A stretch of 64,000 nucleotides of DNA from Shewanella fidelis ATCC BAA-318 (GCF_000518605.1 NZ_KI912460.1:191741-255740); one strand, 5' to 3'. Numbered from the stretch's first letter, positions 35,462 through 44,770 are shown. Numbers and translations are program-made. The notes: a model not told the origin generated them from the sequence alone.

Positions 35462-36394
35462 TTATAGCTCTTCTAATGGTGATTTATAGCCATCAGGCTT
35501 TATTGCCAACAGATCACAATTAATGCTGTCTATAACATGTTCGGCAGTATTACCGATTAATGCCGCCGAGAGTCCGGTGCGACCAATGGTACCTAGAATT
35601 ACCAGTTCAGCATCCAATTGCATGGCAAGATCTGGAATGACATCTTCTGGTAGTCCTTCTTTTACGTGACAGTTTTCAACTGGGATCCCGTAAGCGTTGG
35701 CTAGGTAATTGATTCGTTCTTCATGTTGTAAGCGAATGGTCTCACTGTATGTGTGAGAATCAAAGTCTGGTAGCTCTATTGCCAAGTTTACTGGCGTGCC
35801 AGGGTAGCCATTAACTAAATGAACTTGAGCGTCGAATTGCTTAGCAAGTTTAAGCGCATGAGCAACGATTTTGCCATTGAGCGATTCGTTGGCTTCATCT
35901 TCAGCACTAACGTTTACTGCACAAACAATCTTACCCGCAACCGGCCAATCGTGCTCTTTAACCAATAGCACAGGAATAGGGGCTTTACGCATGAGGTGCC
36001 AATCGGTCGGCGTGAAAATGACAGATTTGAGTTTGTCGTGCTCGTGTGTACCTTTAACGATTAAATCGAACTGATTATCTATCGCGTATTTAATGATACT
36101 TTCGAAAGGACGGTTATGCCAAACAACTTCAAGATTGATAATAACGCCATCTTTAGCATAAGGTTTGACTATGTCTTCAAGCCAAGCCTTGCGTTGGTTA
36201 ACAACGCCTTCACGCATGGCTTCACGTTCTTGGCCTGACAAAATAGAGGTCATTTCATAAGAGAAATCAAAAATCGAAAGAAAGACCGTAATTTGGGCTT
36301 GGCTTTCTGATGCCAATTCAACGGCTCTCGCTAGAGCCGCTTGTTTATCTGTCGTAGGATCGACAACCACAAGGAGTTTTTGATAATCCATCAT
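35462..36394 (-). CDS. uspE: Universal stress protein UspE
   Basis: A 310-aa protein with two tandem Usp domains (about residues 1-150 and 160-300). The second ends with a GxxGxxGxxxG-like ATP-binding pattern, GTIGRTGLSAALIGNTAEHV; the first lacks a full motif. Two consecutive ATGs (36394, 36391) fit the AAGGAA site equally. It sits next to fnr, as in E. coli and Shewanella, and an FNR-like site lies in the 91-bp gap, so induction under oxygen limitation is likely. Confidence 0.93.
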   Translation of the reverse strand: MMDYQKLLVVVDPTTDKQAALARAVELASESQAQITVFLSIFDFSYEMTSILSGQEREAMREGVVNQRKAWLEDIVKPYAKDGVIINLEVVWHNRPFESIIKYAIDNQFDLIVKGTHEHDKLKSVIFTPTDWHLMRKAPIPVLLVKEHDWPVAGKIVCAVNVSAEDEANESLNGKIVAHALKLAKQFDAQVHLVNGYPGTPVNLAIELPDFDSHTYSETIRLQHEERINYLANAYGIPVENCHVKEGLPEDVIPDLAMQLDAELVILGTIGRTGLSAALIGNTAEHVIDSINCDLLAIKPDGYKSPLEEL

Positions 36395-36452
36395 AACGGT
36401 TCCTTATCTAATATCGTCTAGTTTCATCTTGCACCAATCAGATGAATTTGTC

Positions 36453-36466
36453 TTGTTTTAGATCAA
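36453..36466. promoter_or_regulatory. FNR-like site upstream of uspE
   Basis: TTGTT-TTAG-ATCAA matches 9 of 10 defined positions of TTGAT-N4-ATCAA. The centre is about 65 bp before the uspE start, fitting a class II activator position. Confidence 0.5.
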
Positions 36467-36485
36467 GCGGTTGGCCGAATAATTC

Positions 36486-37238
36486 CTATCTTGCGATATT
36501 GCTGTTGCCCGATAGTTCGCTTAAGGCGTCAATATCTAAAATAGTGATATATTTGCCTTTAACTTCAATTAATTCAGCTTTTTGAAAGCGGCCAAGCAAA
36601 CGACTAATCGTTTCAACAGTTAGGCCTAAGTAGTTACCGATATCACCACGGGTCATTGTTAATCTGAATTCTCTTGGTGAAAAGCCACGGCTACCAAATC
36701 GTTTTGCGAGGTTACTAATAAATGCAGCTAATCTTTCCTCTGCATTCTTTTTACTAAGTAACAAAATCATCTCTTGATCACTTTGGATTTCATTACTCAT
36801 CAAGCGCATGATTTGCTGTCTAAGCTTAGGCATTTTACCGGTAAGCTCATCTAAGGTTGTATAGGGAATTTCACAAACCATTGAGGTTTCTAAGGCTTGA
36901 GCGAAGCTTTGGTGAAATTGCGAGTGAATTCCATCAAAACCGATGACATCGCCAGCCAAATGGAAGCCAGTGATCTGTTCATCGCCTTGTTCAGTGATGG
37001 TGTAACTTTTAATTGTGCCAGAACGAATAGCAAACAAAGACTTAAGCGGATCACCAGATTTAAAAATTGGTTCACCCTTCTGAACGGGTTTTTTACGCTC
37101 AATGATTTCATCAAGCTGATCTAATTCATTAGAGTTCAGTGTAAACGGAATACAAAGTGTGCCCATACTGCAATCATGACAATGAATCGCGCATCCTGAA
37201 GCCATTTGGCGGCGATTCTTGTTGTTATCTGCTGACAT
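36486..37238 (-). CDS. fnr: FNR/EtrA oxygen-sensing transcription regulator
   Basis: A 250-aa CRP-family regulator of anaerobic metabolism. Cys20, Cys23 and Cys29 have the exact E. coli FNR spacing (CHDCSMGTLC region, with an extra Cys16), and a fourth cysteine stands in MVCEIPY, as needed for the [4Fe-4S] sensor. The recognition helix is in TVETISRLLGRFQ with the E..SR pattern. The ATG at 37238 is preferred to the TTG at 37250. It lies between uspE and the cbb3 assembly genes and probably controls both. Confidence 0.96.
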   Translation of the reverse strand: MSADNNKNRRQMASGCAIHCHDCSMGTLCIPFTLNSNELDQLDEIIERKKPVQKGEPIFKSGDPLKSLFAIRSGTIKSYTITEQGDEQITGFHLAGDVIGFDGIHSQFHQSFAQALETSMVCEIPYTTLDELTGKMPKLRQQIMRLMSNEIQSDQEMILLLSKKNAEERLAAFISNLAKRFGSRGFSPREFRLTMTRGDIGNYLGLTVETISRLLGRFQKAELIEVKGKYITILDIDALSELSGNSNIAR

Positions 37239-37295
37239 TGTTTCTCTCAATTTTGACTGTTCACTTACTATGGTAAACTAATTTGATATTTGGGG

Positions 37296-37988
37296 CTAGC
37301 TAAGCTGAGCGATAGCTATGTATAAGGTTTGTACCCCAAAGGCTATCAGCGCCAGTCCGCTAATTATCCGCACGGCTTTATTTTGCACTAAACGGCTAAA
37401 ACTACTGGCTGCAATGCCTGCGCTTAACAATGCGGGTAAGGTACCTATACCAAAGGCTAGCATAATCAAGGCGCCGTCAACGGCGTTACCTGCGGCCACT
37501 GACCAGGTCAACATGCTATAAACTAAACCGCAGGGTAACCAGCCCCATAAACTTCCGGCGATAAATGCATGACCACGGTTTTTGATTGGAATAAACCGAT
37601 TGGCGATTGGCGAGATTAAGCGCCAAAGTCCTTTACCTAGTTTTTCAATTTGTACAACGCCAGCCCAAATTTGCGCTATATAGAGGCCGGTAATTATCAT
37701 CATTACCCCAGCGAAAATACGTAAAACGAGCAAATAAATGTCAGCGTTAAACATTAAACCTAAAGCACTGGTACTGGCACCGACCAACGCGCCCGCCAAG
37801 GTGTAGCTAATAATGCGGCCACTATTGTAACTCAGTAAATAGCCCAGTTGATTCACAAGTGCATTGCCGGCTTGCTGTTTAGGCAGATTCGCTGATAAGG
37901 CACCGACCAAGCCTCCACACATGCCGATACAATGGCCTGCGCCCATTAAGCCAACGATGAGTGCGCCAACTAAGCTGTAATCATCCAC
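37296..37988 (-). CDS. TauE/SafE-like (DsbD-related) membrane protein of the cbb3 cluster
   Basis: A 230-aa protein with about six membrane helices. GHCIGMCGG at residues 18-26 and WGWLPCGLVYSML near residue 150 are paired cysteine motifs typical of the CcoS-linked SafE-like/CcdA-DsbD family. In gammaproteobacteria it is the gene after ccoS. A role in copper or thiol redox supply to the oxidase is inferred. Its start touches the ccoS stop (1-nt overlap). Confidence 0.87.
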   Translation of the reverse strand: MDDYSLVGALIVGLMGAGHCIGMCGGLVGALSANLPKQQAGNALVNQLGYLLSYNSGRIISYTLAGALVGASTSALGLMFNADIYLLVLRIFAGVMMIITGLYIAQIWAGVVQIEKLGKGLWRLISPIANRFIPIKNRGHAFIAGSLWGWLPCGLVYSMLTWSVAAGNAVDGALIMLAFGIGTLPALLSAGIAASSFSRLVQNKAVRIISGLALIAFGVQTLYIAIAQLS

Positions 37989-38233
37989 TAGTTGTTACTC
38001 GTGCTGCTTGAATTGCTTTTGTTGCTATCGTTTTCAATATTTGATTTTGCTGACGGGCTAGAACTTTTGGCTCCTGCTGTGTCGCTATCGGCTTTATCAT
38101 CTTCAAACAGGATTGAAACACTTTGTTTTTCAAGATCATCAAATTGATCTGATTTTACCGCCCAGAAAAAAATACCTACAGCGACTAATACAAAAATCAT
38201 CGCAATTGGAATTAGCACATAAATAATACTCAT
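37988..38233 (-). CDS. ccoS: cbb3-type oxidase assembly protein CcoS
   Basis: An 81-aa protein with one membrane helix (residues 4-25). The motif VGIFFWAVKSDQFDDLE is the CcoS signature. It is needed for cofactor insertion into the oxidase in Rhodobacter. The C-terminal 30 residues are a low-complexity Ser/Asn/Lys tail. It overlaps ccoI by 4 nt (ATGA type) and the next gene by 1 nt, so the three are translationally coupled. Confidence 0.93.
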   Translation of the reverse strand: MSIIYVLIPIAMIFVLVAVGIFFWAVKSDQFDDLEKQSVSILFEDDKADSDTAGAKSSSPSAKSNIENDSNKSNSSSTSNN

Positions 38234-40614
38234 AAACGAACCTTAAGAAGTCGAAGACTATTGCTAACTACGATTAATGAACTTGCAGACATACCAATTG
38301 CCGCAATATAAGGCGCAACATGGCCAGTTACTGCTAATGGAATAATAAACAAATTATATCCCAGCGCCCAAAACAAGTTCTGTTTGATAATTCGACCAGT
38401 GAGTTTGGCCACTTTGACCGCATCAGCAAAACGAGACAGATTATCGCCTAATAAAATAATGTCGGCACTATTTTTTGAAATTGCCGCGCCGCTTCCCATT
38501 GCGACAGATAGATTGGCTCCTGCAAGCACTGGGGCATCGTTAATACCATCACCAAACATGGCGACTTGGCCTTGTTGTTGAAAACGATCAATTAATTGCA
38601 GTTTACCTTGGGGCGACAGGCCTTGATGAGTATCACTGATCCCAAGGCGCTTACCCAACGCGACAACTTCTGTTGAGTTATCACCACTGGCGATACTCAA
38701 CTTACAGCCAAGTTGTTTTAGTTGCTGAACCGCAAACTCAGTCTCTGGACGAACTTCATCATTCAAACTGATTTTAGCTTGTACGACATCATCGCAACTT
38801 AACCAAACTACGGTACTGGTTTCAGTATCATTGCTCTGATTAACGAATTGCTGGCTACCAAGCTTACAAAATTGACCATTGATATAGCCTGTGAGTCCTT
38901 TGCCGACAACGCTTTGGCGCTCTGTTACATGATAGCTTTTATTAAAGTAAGGGCTAAACGCCTTTGCTATTGGATGCAAAGAACCAGCTTCTAACGCTGC
39001 GATATAAGTTAACGCTTGTTGCTTTGTGAGTTCACCAGTCAGTTCAATATCGGTAATTGACAAGCTACCAAGTGTTAACGTACCAGTTTTATCAAATACA
39101 ACATGCTCAATTTTAGGTAAACGTTCAAAAACACCGCTGCGGCGAGTAATAATACCTAAGCGCGTCATAATTGCAGTACCACAGGTAACCGCTGTCGGTG
39201 TGGCAAGCGCAAGTGCACAAGGGCAGGTCGCAACTAATACTGATAGGGTGATCCAAAATGCGTCTTCTGGAGAATAAAAATACCAAAATAGGTAGGTCAG
39301 TGTCGCGATAAGCAAAATCGCTGCAGTAAAGTAGTTAGAAAACCTGTCCGCATATAAGGCGATTTTAGGCTTATTGTTAGATGCAATCTCTTGCAAGCGG
39401 ATAATTTCTGCTACGAGCTGATCTTGGCCTAACGCAGTGACCTTAACTAATATAGGTTGTTCAATATTAATGGTGCCAGCAAACACTTGCGCATTTAATT
39501 CTTTTGCAAGTGGCATTTGTTCACCAGTTAACATGGCTTCGTTGACAGCACTAACACCTTCGACCACGACACCATCGGCAGCAATAACTTCGCCTGGCTT
39601 AACTAAGATGACGTCACCAATGGCTAAACGTTTGGCCGGCACTTCCTCAAAGCCATCGTTAGTTTGTAACTGCGCAGTTAATGGCACGAGTTTATGCAGA
39701 TTACTCGAGCTTACAGAAGCTTTTTGACGGGCATTTTGCTCAAAGAAACGGCCAAGTAATAAAAAGAAAGTGAACATCGACACGGATTCGAAATACACTT
39801 CACCTGTGCCGTTTATGGTTTCAATGCAGCTTGCGATATACGCGCCACAAATGGCAATGCTTACTGAAACATCCATATTCAGCCTGCCCATTAACATTGA
39901 GCGCACTGCGCTAAAGTAAAATGGTTGCGCTGAATAGAATACGACTGGGGCGGCAAACAACATGCTTACCCAACGAAAATAGTCGCGGTATTCAAGATCT
40001 AAATCGGTAAAATAACCAGAGTAGAGGGCGAGGGCGAACATCATCACTTGCATGGTGGCAAAACCAGCAAGCCCGAGCCTTAAGAGAAATTTGCGGCTGT
40101 CTTTTTTACTTTTCGTTTCTTGCTCATCAACCTGAAACGGCGCGGCTTGATAGCCAATAAGACTAATCTGGTTAAGGATTTCACTGAGCTTTATTTTTTC
40201 GCTATCCCAAGCAATCAATGCTCGCTGGGTCGTGGAGTTAACTTGGATTTTGGCAACACCATTAAGCTTTTTAATTTTATGTTCTATTAGCCATGCACAG
40301 GCTGCACAGGTGATGCCATCAACCGTGAGAGACACTTCGCTTAAGGCATCGCGAAGTTGAATGAAATCTTGTTGTACTTCTGGCAGATCATAGGCGCTAA
40401 AGTTAGATAACTCTTCTGGCACGAGCGCGGTTTGCTTACTACCAGGCTCAGTACGGAATTTGTAATAGTTAGTAAGCCCAGCATCGATAATTGCTTGTGA
40501 AACAGCTTGGCAGCCTGGGCAACACATTAACTGCTCGACATCATTAATACGGGTGGTGAATTGCTGTCCTGTTAGCACAGGTTCATTACAATGAAAGCAG
40601 TTTGCTTGACTCAT
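38230..40614 (-). CDS. ccoI: Copper-translocating P-type ATPase CcoI (FixI)
   Basis: A 794-aa P1B ATPase that exports Cu to supply the cbb3 oxidase. It has an N-terminal CFHCNEPV zinc-ribbon-like CxxC and CCPGC, an HMA domain with GITCAACAW, the membrane CPC motif (ATCPCALALATP), the phosphorylation motif DKTGTLT, and GDGINDAPVL near the C-terminus. The order matches the CcoI/CopA2 group. It overlaps ccoS by 4 nt; a hairpin separates it from ccoH. Confidence 0.96.
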   Translation of the reverse strand: MSQANCFHCNEPVLTGQQFTTRINDVEQLMCCPGCQAVSQAIIDAGLTNYYKFRTEPGSKQTALVPEELSNFSAYDLPEVQQDFIQLRDALSEVSLTVDGITCAACAWLIEHKIKKLNGVAKIQVNSTTQRALIAWDSEKIKLSEILNQISLIGYQAAPFQVDEQETKSKKDSRKFLLRLGLAGFATMQVMMFALALYSGYFTDLDLEYRDYFRWVSMLFAAPVVFYSAQPFYFSAVRSMLMGRLNMDVSVSIAICGAYIASCIETINGTGEVYFESVSMFTFFLLLGRFFEQNARQKASVSSSNLHKLVPLTAQLQTNDGFEEVPAKRLAIGDVILVKPGEVIAADGVVVEGVSAVNEAMLTGEQMPLAKELNAQVFAGTINIEQPILVKVTALGQDQLVAEIIRLQEIASNNKPKIALYADRFSNYFTAAILLIATLTYLFWYFYSPEDAFWITLSVLVATCPCALALATPTAVTCGTAIMTRLGIITRRSGVFERLPKIEHVVFDKTGTLTLGSLSITDIELTGELTKQQALTYIAALEAGSLHPIAKAFSPYFNKSYHVTERQSVVGKGLTGYINGQFCKLGSQQFVNQSNDTETSTVVWLSCDDVVQAKISLNDEVRPETEFAVQQLKQLGCKLSIASGDNSTEVVALGKRLGISDTHQGLSPQGKLQLIDRFQQQGQVAMFGDGINDAPVLAGANLSVAMGSGAAISKNSADIILLGDNLSRFADAVKVAKLTGRIIKQNLFWALGYNLFIIPLAVTGHVAPYIAAIGMSASSLIVVSNSLRLLKVRL

Positions 40615-40641
40615 GAAATGTGATTCTTTTTAAGATGTAAA

Positions 40642-40661
40642 CCCGCTGCCAAAACAGCGGG
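40642..40661 (-). terminator. Hairpin between ccoH and ccoI
   Basis: CCCGCTG (40642-40648) and CAGCGGG (40655-40661) with a 6-nt loop. The minus strand continues TTTACATC, a poor T-run. It may attenuate ccoI relative to ccoH. Confidence 0.4.
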
Positions 40662-40677
40662 CTAGGGCATAAGTAGA

Positions 40678-41157
40678 TTAGTTTAACCAGTACTCTTGAT
40701 CGTCTTTTAAGGTAACGCGCTGTTGAATACGCCAAGTTTGATCATAACCTTCAATACGCACTTCCCAAGGGCCTGAAATTGGCTGCTCTAAATCAATTCG
40801 GTAGATCCCGTTAGCGTCAGCGGTAACGATTTGTGAAAAGTCGCGCTCGGCTAATGTTGGGTGGAAAAAGCTAATACTTAAAGCGGCAAGGTAAGTGTCT
40901 CCGCCATGTTGTGAGATCTCTACATACTTATCATCAAACTCAAGTAGATAATTCATACCCAACTGTTTGGCTTGTTTTATCTTACGTAGATCGATGTTAA
41001 TGCCTTTACCTTCTTTATAGTAGTCTTCTGTGACTAATGGATCTTGGTTATCGATGGCAACCATCAATAAGTTTATACTCGCAACGACGGCACATAACGG
41101 CAAAATGATAAGAAACCAAGGCCAAAACTGCTTATACCAGGGTTGTGGAGTAGACAT
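40678..41157 (-). CDS. ccoH: cbb3 oxidase assembly protein CcoH (FixH)
   Basis: A 159-aa protein with one N-terminal membrane helix (residues 9-32, WFLIILPLCAVVASINLLMV) followed by DNQDPLVTEDYYKEGKGIN, the FixH signature. The periplasmic beta domain ends in GPWEVRIEGYDQTWRIQQRV. It stabilises oxidase assembly. It follows the ccoNOQP terminator by about 85 bp, so it may need its own promoter or read-through. No ccoG is found in the cluster. Confidence 0.93.
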   Translation of the reverse strand: MSTPQPWYKQFWPWFLIILPLCAVVASINLLMVAIDNQDPLVTEDYYKEGKGINIDLRKIKQAKQLGMNYLLEFDDKYVEISQHGGDTYLAALSISFFHPTLAERDFSQIVTADANGIYRIDLEQPISGPWEVRIEGYDQTWRIQQRVTLKDDQEYWLN

Positions 41158-41243
41158 TATTTACCACCTTTACTTATTAAAATAATTATTAAACTCTGGG
41201 AAAACAAACATCATTTTACCCATAAAAGTGTGAGTTATCACTT

Positions 41244-41273
41244 AAAAAAAAGGCCTCGTTTGTGACGAGGCCT
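41244..41273 (-). terminator. Terminator of ccoNOQP
   Basis: AGGCCTCGT (41251-41259) and ACGAGGCCT (41265-41273), with T on the minus strand from A at 41244-41251. It lies 32 bp past the ccoP stop. Confidence 0.85.
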
Positions 41274-41304
41274 TTATATTACACTCGGTGTTAACCTTAT
41301 GTGA

Positions 41305-42261
41305 TTACTTGTTAGACAAGCTGTATACGTAAGCTGTAATTACGTGAACTTTTTCTTCACCTAATACATCTTTCCATGCAGGCATAACGCCTGTACGACC
41401 ATTCTTAATTGATTGAATGATGGCACCACGGCTACCGCCATATACCCATGCATTATCAGTTAAGTTTGGTGCACCCATAAACTTGTTACCAGTACCGTCC
41501 ATACCATGACAAGCGAAACAGCCTTTCATGAATGAACCTTGGCCTTGTGCCGCTAGTGCAGCATCATGCTCACGGCCTGATAGCTTAACTACATATTCAG
41601 CTAAACCTTCAAGTTCGGTGTCTTCGATTGGTAAACCACCTTTAGGTGGCATCATACCGTGACGACCGTTCATGATAGATGTCTTGATAGTAGCTAAGTC
41701 ACCACCGTATAACCAAGCATCATCAGTTAGGTTAGGGAAGCCTTTGCTACCACGTGCGTCACTACCATGACACATAGCACAGTTTTGTAGGAATAAACGA
41801 CCGCCAACTTTCAGCGCTTCTTCATTCTTAACTAGCTCTTCAAGCGGTGTATCAGCATAAGCCTTAAAGATAGGGCCATACTTTTCATCCGCATGTTTTA
41901 CTTCTTGGTCGTACTGTACCCAGCGACCTTCAGCTTGTGCGTCGATAACTGCTTGCTTTGACTCTTCAATTGTACGAACGCTTTGGTTTGAGCTCGTCCA
42001 ACCTAAAAAGCCTTTAAAACTACCCAGACCTGGGTAAAGTGCTAAATATATAACACTGAAAATGATAGTAATGTAGAACATGTAACTCCACCATTTTGGC
42101 AGTGGGTTATTTAGTTCTTCAATACCGTCAAAGGTGTGACCCATTGACTCGCCTTCTTCTACTCCAGTGTTGTTCTTAGAACAAGCACGTAGTAGAACAA
42201 TACAGCCAATGATTACCACTACCGTAAGTACGATAATCCATAAACTCCAGAAGTCACTCAT
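41305..42261 (-). CDS. ccoP: cbb3-type cytochrome c oxidase subunit III (CcoP)
   Basis: A 318-aa dihaem cytochrome c. It has N-terminal membrane segments (about residues 5-25 and 55-78), then two c-type haem motifs, CAMCH and CFACH, each followed by a distal Met region (GMMPPKG and GVMPAWK). It passes electrons to CcoN. I use the ATG at 42261, which shares its A with the ccoQ stop (TGATG) and has AGGAG about 9 nt upstream; a GTG one codon earlier is possible. Confidence 0.96.
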   Translation of the reverse strand: MSDFWSLWIIVLTVVVIIGCIVLLRACSKNNTGVEEGESMGHTFDGIEELNNPLPKWWSYMFYITIIFSVIYLALYPGLGSFKGFLGWTSSNQSVRTIEESKQAVIDAQAEGRWVQYDQEVKHADEKYGPIFKAYADTPLEELVKNEEALKVGGRLFLQNCAMCHGSDARGSKGFPNLTDDAWLYGGDLATIKTSIMNGRHGMMPPKGGLPIEDTELEGLAEYVVKLSGREHDAALAAQGQGSFMKGCFACHGMDGTGNKFMGAPNLTDNAWVYGGSRGAIIQSIKNGRTGVMPAWKDVLGEEKVHVITAYVYSLSNK

Positions 42262-42437
42262 CACTTTTTGTCTCCTGAGCCGTTCGATGCAGAACTCATT
42301 TCCTCATCAGAGAAAACCAAGTTAGCAGCATCGTCAAATTGCTTTTTTCGGCTCGAGCTATATGCCCAAGCAAATATACCGACGAAGGTCACCATTACTA
42401 CTATGGTTATCACTCCACGTAATGTGCCGTAATCCAT
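42261..42437 (-). CDS. ccoQ: cbb3-type oxidase small subunit CcoQ
   Basis: A 58-aa protein read directly: it begins MDYGTLRGVITIVVMVTFVG, followed by IFAWAYSSSRKKQFDDAANL, and ends in GDKK. One membrane helix and the AW-YS..RKK.FDDAA signature are typical of CcoQ. An AAGGAGG site stands 6 nt before the ATG at 42437. Its stop overlaps the ccoP start, so translation is coupled. It stabilises the oxidase complex. Confidence 0.95.
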   Translation of the reverse strand: MDYGTLRGVITIVVMVTFVGIFAWAYSSSRKKQFDDAANLVFSDEEMSSASNGSGDKK

Positions 42438-42447
42438 ATTTGCCTCC

Positions 42448-43062
42448 TTATTTAAGCGCGTGGCCTAGTGATTGTAGATAAGCAATCAAAGCTTCAAGCT
42501 CTGTCTTATCTTTCACTGCGTCTTTAGCGCCAGCAATCTCTTCATCCGTGTACAAGTTGTGTGTTGGGTGAAGCTTACGCAAGATATCCATCTTCTCACC
42601 GGTTAGATCACCAGTCAGTTTGTTTTCAGCTAACCAAGGATATGCAGGCATATTTGATTGTGGAACAACAGCACGTGGGTCAATTAAGTGAACCTCATGC
42701 CATTTATCGCTATAACGACCACCAACGCGAGCTAAATCTGGACCAGTACGCTTAGAACCCCACTGGAATGGGTGATCCCAAACTGATTCACCAGCTACAG
42801 AGTAGTGACCGTAACGCTCAGTTTCAGCACGTAAAGGACGGATCATTTGGCTGTGACAGTTATAACAACCTTCACGAACGTAGATGTCACGACCTTCAAT
42901 CTGTAGCGCTGTATAAGGGATTTGGCCTTCTAGCGGTTCAGTTGTGTCTTCTTGGAAAAGTAGGGGCGTAATCTCAACCAAGCTACCAAAGCTGATTGCG
43001 ATAACAGTAAAGATCCCTAATAGACCGATGTTTTTTTCAACTATCTCATGATTAAATTTCAT
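42448..43062 (-). CDS. ccoO: cbb3-type cytochrome c oxidase subunit II (CcoO)
   Basis: A 204-aa monohaem cytochrome c. An N-terminal membrane anchor covers about residues 12-35, and the haem motif CYNCH is at 66-70. The GRDIYVREGCYNCHSQMIRP and RTGPDLARVGGRYSD segments are characteristic, and the distal Met is in NMPAYPWL. It hands electrons to the CcoN low-spin haem. It lies between ccoN (12 bp) and ccoQ (10 bp). Confidence 0.96.
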   Translation of the reverse strand: MKFNHEIVEKNIGLLGIFTVIAISFGSLVEITPLLFQEDTTEPLEGQIPYTALQIEGRDIYVREGCYNCHSQMIRPLRAETERYGHYSVAGESVWDHPFQWGSKRTGPDLARVGGRYSDKWHEVHLIDPRAVVPQSNMPAYPWLAENKLTGDLTGEKMDILRKLHPTHNLYTDEEIAGAKDAVKDKTELEALIAYLQSLGHALK

Positions 43063-43074
43063 CGAATCTACTCC

Positions 43075-44511
43075 TTAAGCTGCTTTTGCTTCAGCAATTG
43101 CTGGCAAAGAATCTTTAGGGGCCTTAACAGTACGGATTACGTTGTATGCCATTAAGAACATACCTGCAAGGAAGAATGCACCACCTAGGAAACGAACAAA
43201 GTAGAACGGGTAAGATGCTTCTAAGCTTTCAACGAAGCTGTAAGTCAATGTACCGTCAGAGTTAACTGCGCGCCACATTAGACCCTGCATAACACCAGAG
43301 ATCCACATTGAAACGATATATAGAACAGTACCGATTGTTGCCAACCAGAAGTGAACATTAATTAGGTTTGTGCTGTACATACGACCGTGGCCGAACAGTA
43401 CTGGGATCAAGTGGTATAGTGAACCGATTGATACCATAGCAACCCAGCCCAATGCACCAGAGTGAACGTGACCTACCGTCCAGTCAGTGTAGTGAGACAA
43501 TGCGTTAACTGTTTTAATTGCCATCATTGGGCCTTCGAAGGTAGACATACCGTAGAAAGACAATGAAACAACTAAGAAACGAAGGATAGGGTCGGTACGT
43601 AGCTTATGCCAAGCGCCTGATAGGGTCATAATACCGTTAATCATACCACCCCAAGAAGGAGCGAATAGAATTAGCGACATTACCATACCAAGTGACTGAG
43701 TCCAGTCTGGTAGTGCAGTGTAGTGTAGGTGGTGAGGACCAGCCCAAATGTACAGTGCGATAAGAGCCCAGAAGTGAACAATAGAAAGACGGTACGAATA
43801 AACAGGGCGACCAGCTTGCTTAGGTACGAAGTAGTACATCATACCAAGGAAACCAGCTGTTAGCAGGAAGCCAACTGCGTTGTGACCATACCACCATTGC
43901 ACCATGGCATCGACAGCACCACTATATAGTGAGTAAGACTTGGTCATGGTTAGCGGTACAGCCATAGAGTTAACTATGTGAAGTACAGCAACGGTGATGA
44001 TAAAGGCACCAAAGAACCAGTTAGCCACATAAATGTGGGAGGTGGTTCGTTTCACGATAGTGCCGAAGAACACTACTGCATAGGAAACCCACACAACAGT
44101 AATGGCGATATCAATTGGCCACTCTAGTTCAGCGTATTCTTTACCACTGGTAATACCAAGCGGTAAGCTGATAGCTGCCGATAGAATGATGGCTTGCCAA
44201 CCCCAAAACGTAAATGCAGCTAATTTAGGTGCAAATAGTCGAGTTTGACAGGTGCGTTGAACGATATAATAGGATGTGGCGAAAAGGGCTGAAGTACCAA
44301 ACGCGAAAATCACGGCGTTCGTATGTAGTGGTCGTAGACGACTATACGTTAACCAAGGAGTTTCAAAGTTTAGCTGCGGCCAGATTAACTGAGCTGCGAT
44401 TAGTACACCTACTGCCATACCAACAATTCCCCACAAAACTGTGGTTAACGCGAATTGGCGTACGACGGTGTAGTTGTAATCAGCGCCTTGAGGCTGGGAA
44501 TGGTTCATCAT
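43075..44511 (-). CDS. ccoN: cbb3-type cytochrome c oxidase subunit I (CcoN)
   Basis: A 478-aa catalytic subunit with about 12 membrane helices. LRPLHTNAVIFAFG provides a haem b ligand His, WWYGHNAVGF the Cu-B histidine, GPHHLHYTALPDW the further Cu-B histidines, and HYTDWTVGHVHSGALGWVAM the haem b/b3 histidines. It lacks the HPE(V/I)Y-type Tyr of aa3 oxidases, as expected. It heads ccoNOQP. Two ATGs (44511, 44508) share one GGAAG site. Two FNR-type boxes lie upstream. Confidence 0.97.
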   Translation of the reverse strand: MMNHSQPQGADYNYTVVRQFALTTVLWGIVGMAVGVLIAAQLIWPQLNFETPWLTYSRLRPLHTNAVIFAFGTSALFATSYYIVQRTCQTRLFAPKLAAFTFWGWQAIILSAAISLPLGITSGKEYAELEWPIDIAITVVWVSYAVVFFGTIVKRTTSHIYVANWFFGAFIITVAVLHIVNSMAVPLTMTKSYSLYSGAVDAMVQWWYGHNAVGFLLTAGFLGMMYYFVPKQAGRPVYSYRLSIVHFWALIALYIWAGPHHLHYTALPDWTQSLGMVMSLILFAPSWGGMINGIMTLSGAWHKLRTDPILRFLVVSLSFYGMSTFEGPMMAIKTVNALSHYTDWTVGHVHSGALGWVAMVSIGSLYHLIPVLFGHGRMYSTNLINVHFWLATIGTVLYIVSMWISGVMQGLMWRAVNSDGTLTYSFVESLEASYPFYFVRFLGGAFFLAGMFLMAYNVIRTVKAPKDSLPAIAEAKAA

Positions 44512-44667
44512 ATTGCTTCCACTGCTTATTACTTATACTTATTGTTGTAGAGAAAAACTCTACCCGATTAAATGACAACTAATGCAAGCCTCCTATCGGA
44601 AACAAGGGTTGGCTGTCAATATGTAACCTTGCATTTATTGAAGTAACGCAAGGCAACGCCATGATAC

Positions 44668-44681
44668 TTGAGCTACATCAA
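44668..44681. promoter_or_regulatory. FNR-type site upstream of ccoN
   Basis: TTGAG-CTAC-ATCAA matches 9 of 10 defined positions of the FNR consensus. Its centre is about 163 bp before the ccoN start, leaving room for a -41.5 promoter with a leader of about 120 nt. Confidence 0.55.
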
Positions 44682-44710
44682 AAAAGATAGGAATTAAGGG
44701 GTTTGATAAG

Positions 44711-44724
44711 TTGATCTAGATCAA
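44711..44724. promoter_or_regulatory. Perfect FNR box in the ccoN / lipoprotein intergenic region
   Basis: TTGAT-CTAG-ATCAA is a perfect match to the FNR consensus and a full palindrome. It lies 47 bp before the divergent lipoprotein start and about 200 bp before ccoN. It could serve either promoter. Confidence 0.75.
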
Positions 44725-44770
44725 GGTAATCAATAGAATGTTAAAACTAATGATGTAAAGGTTAATTATC

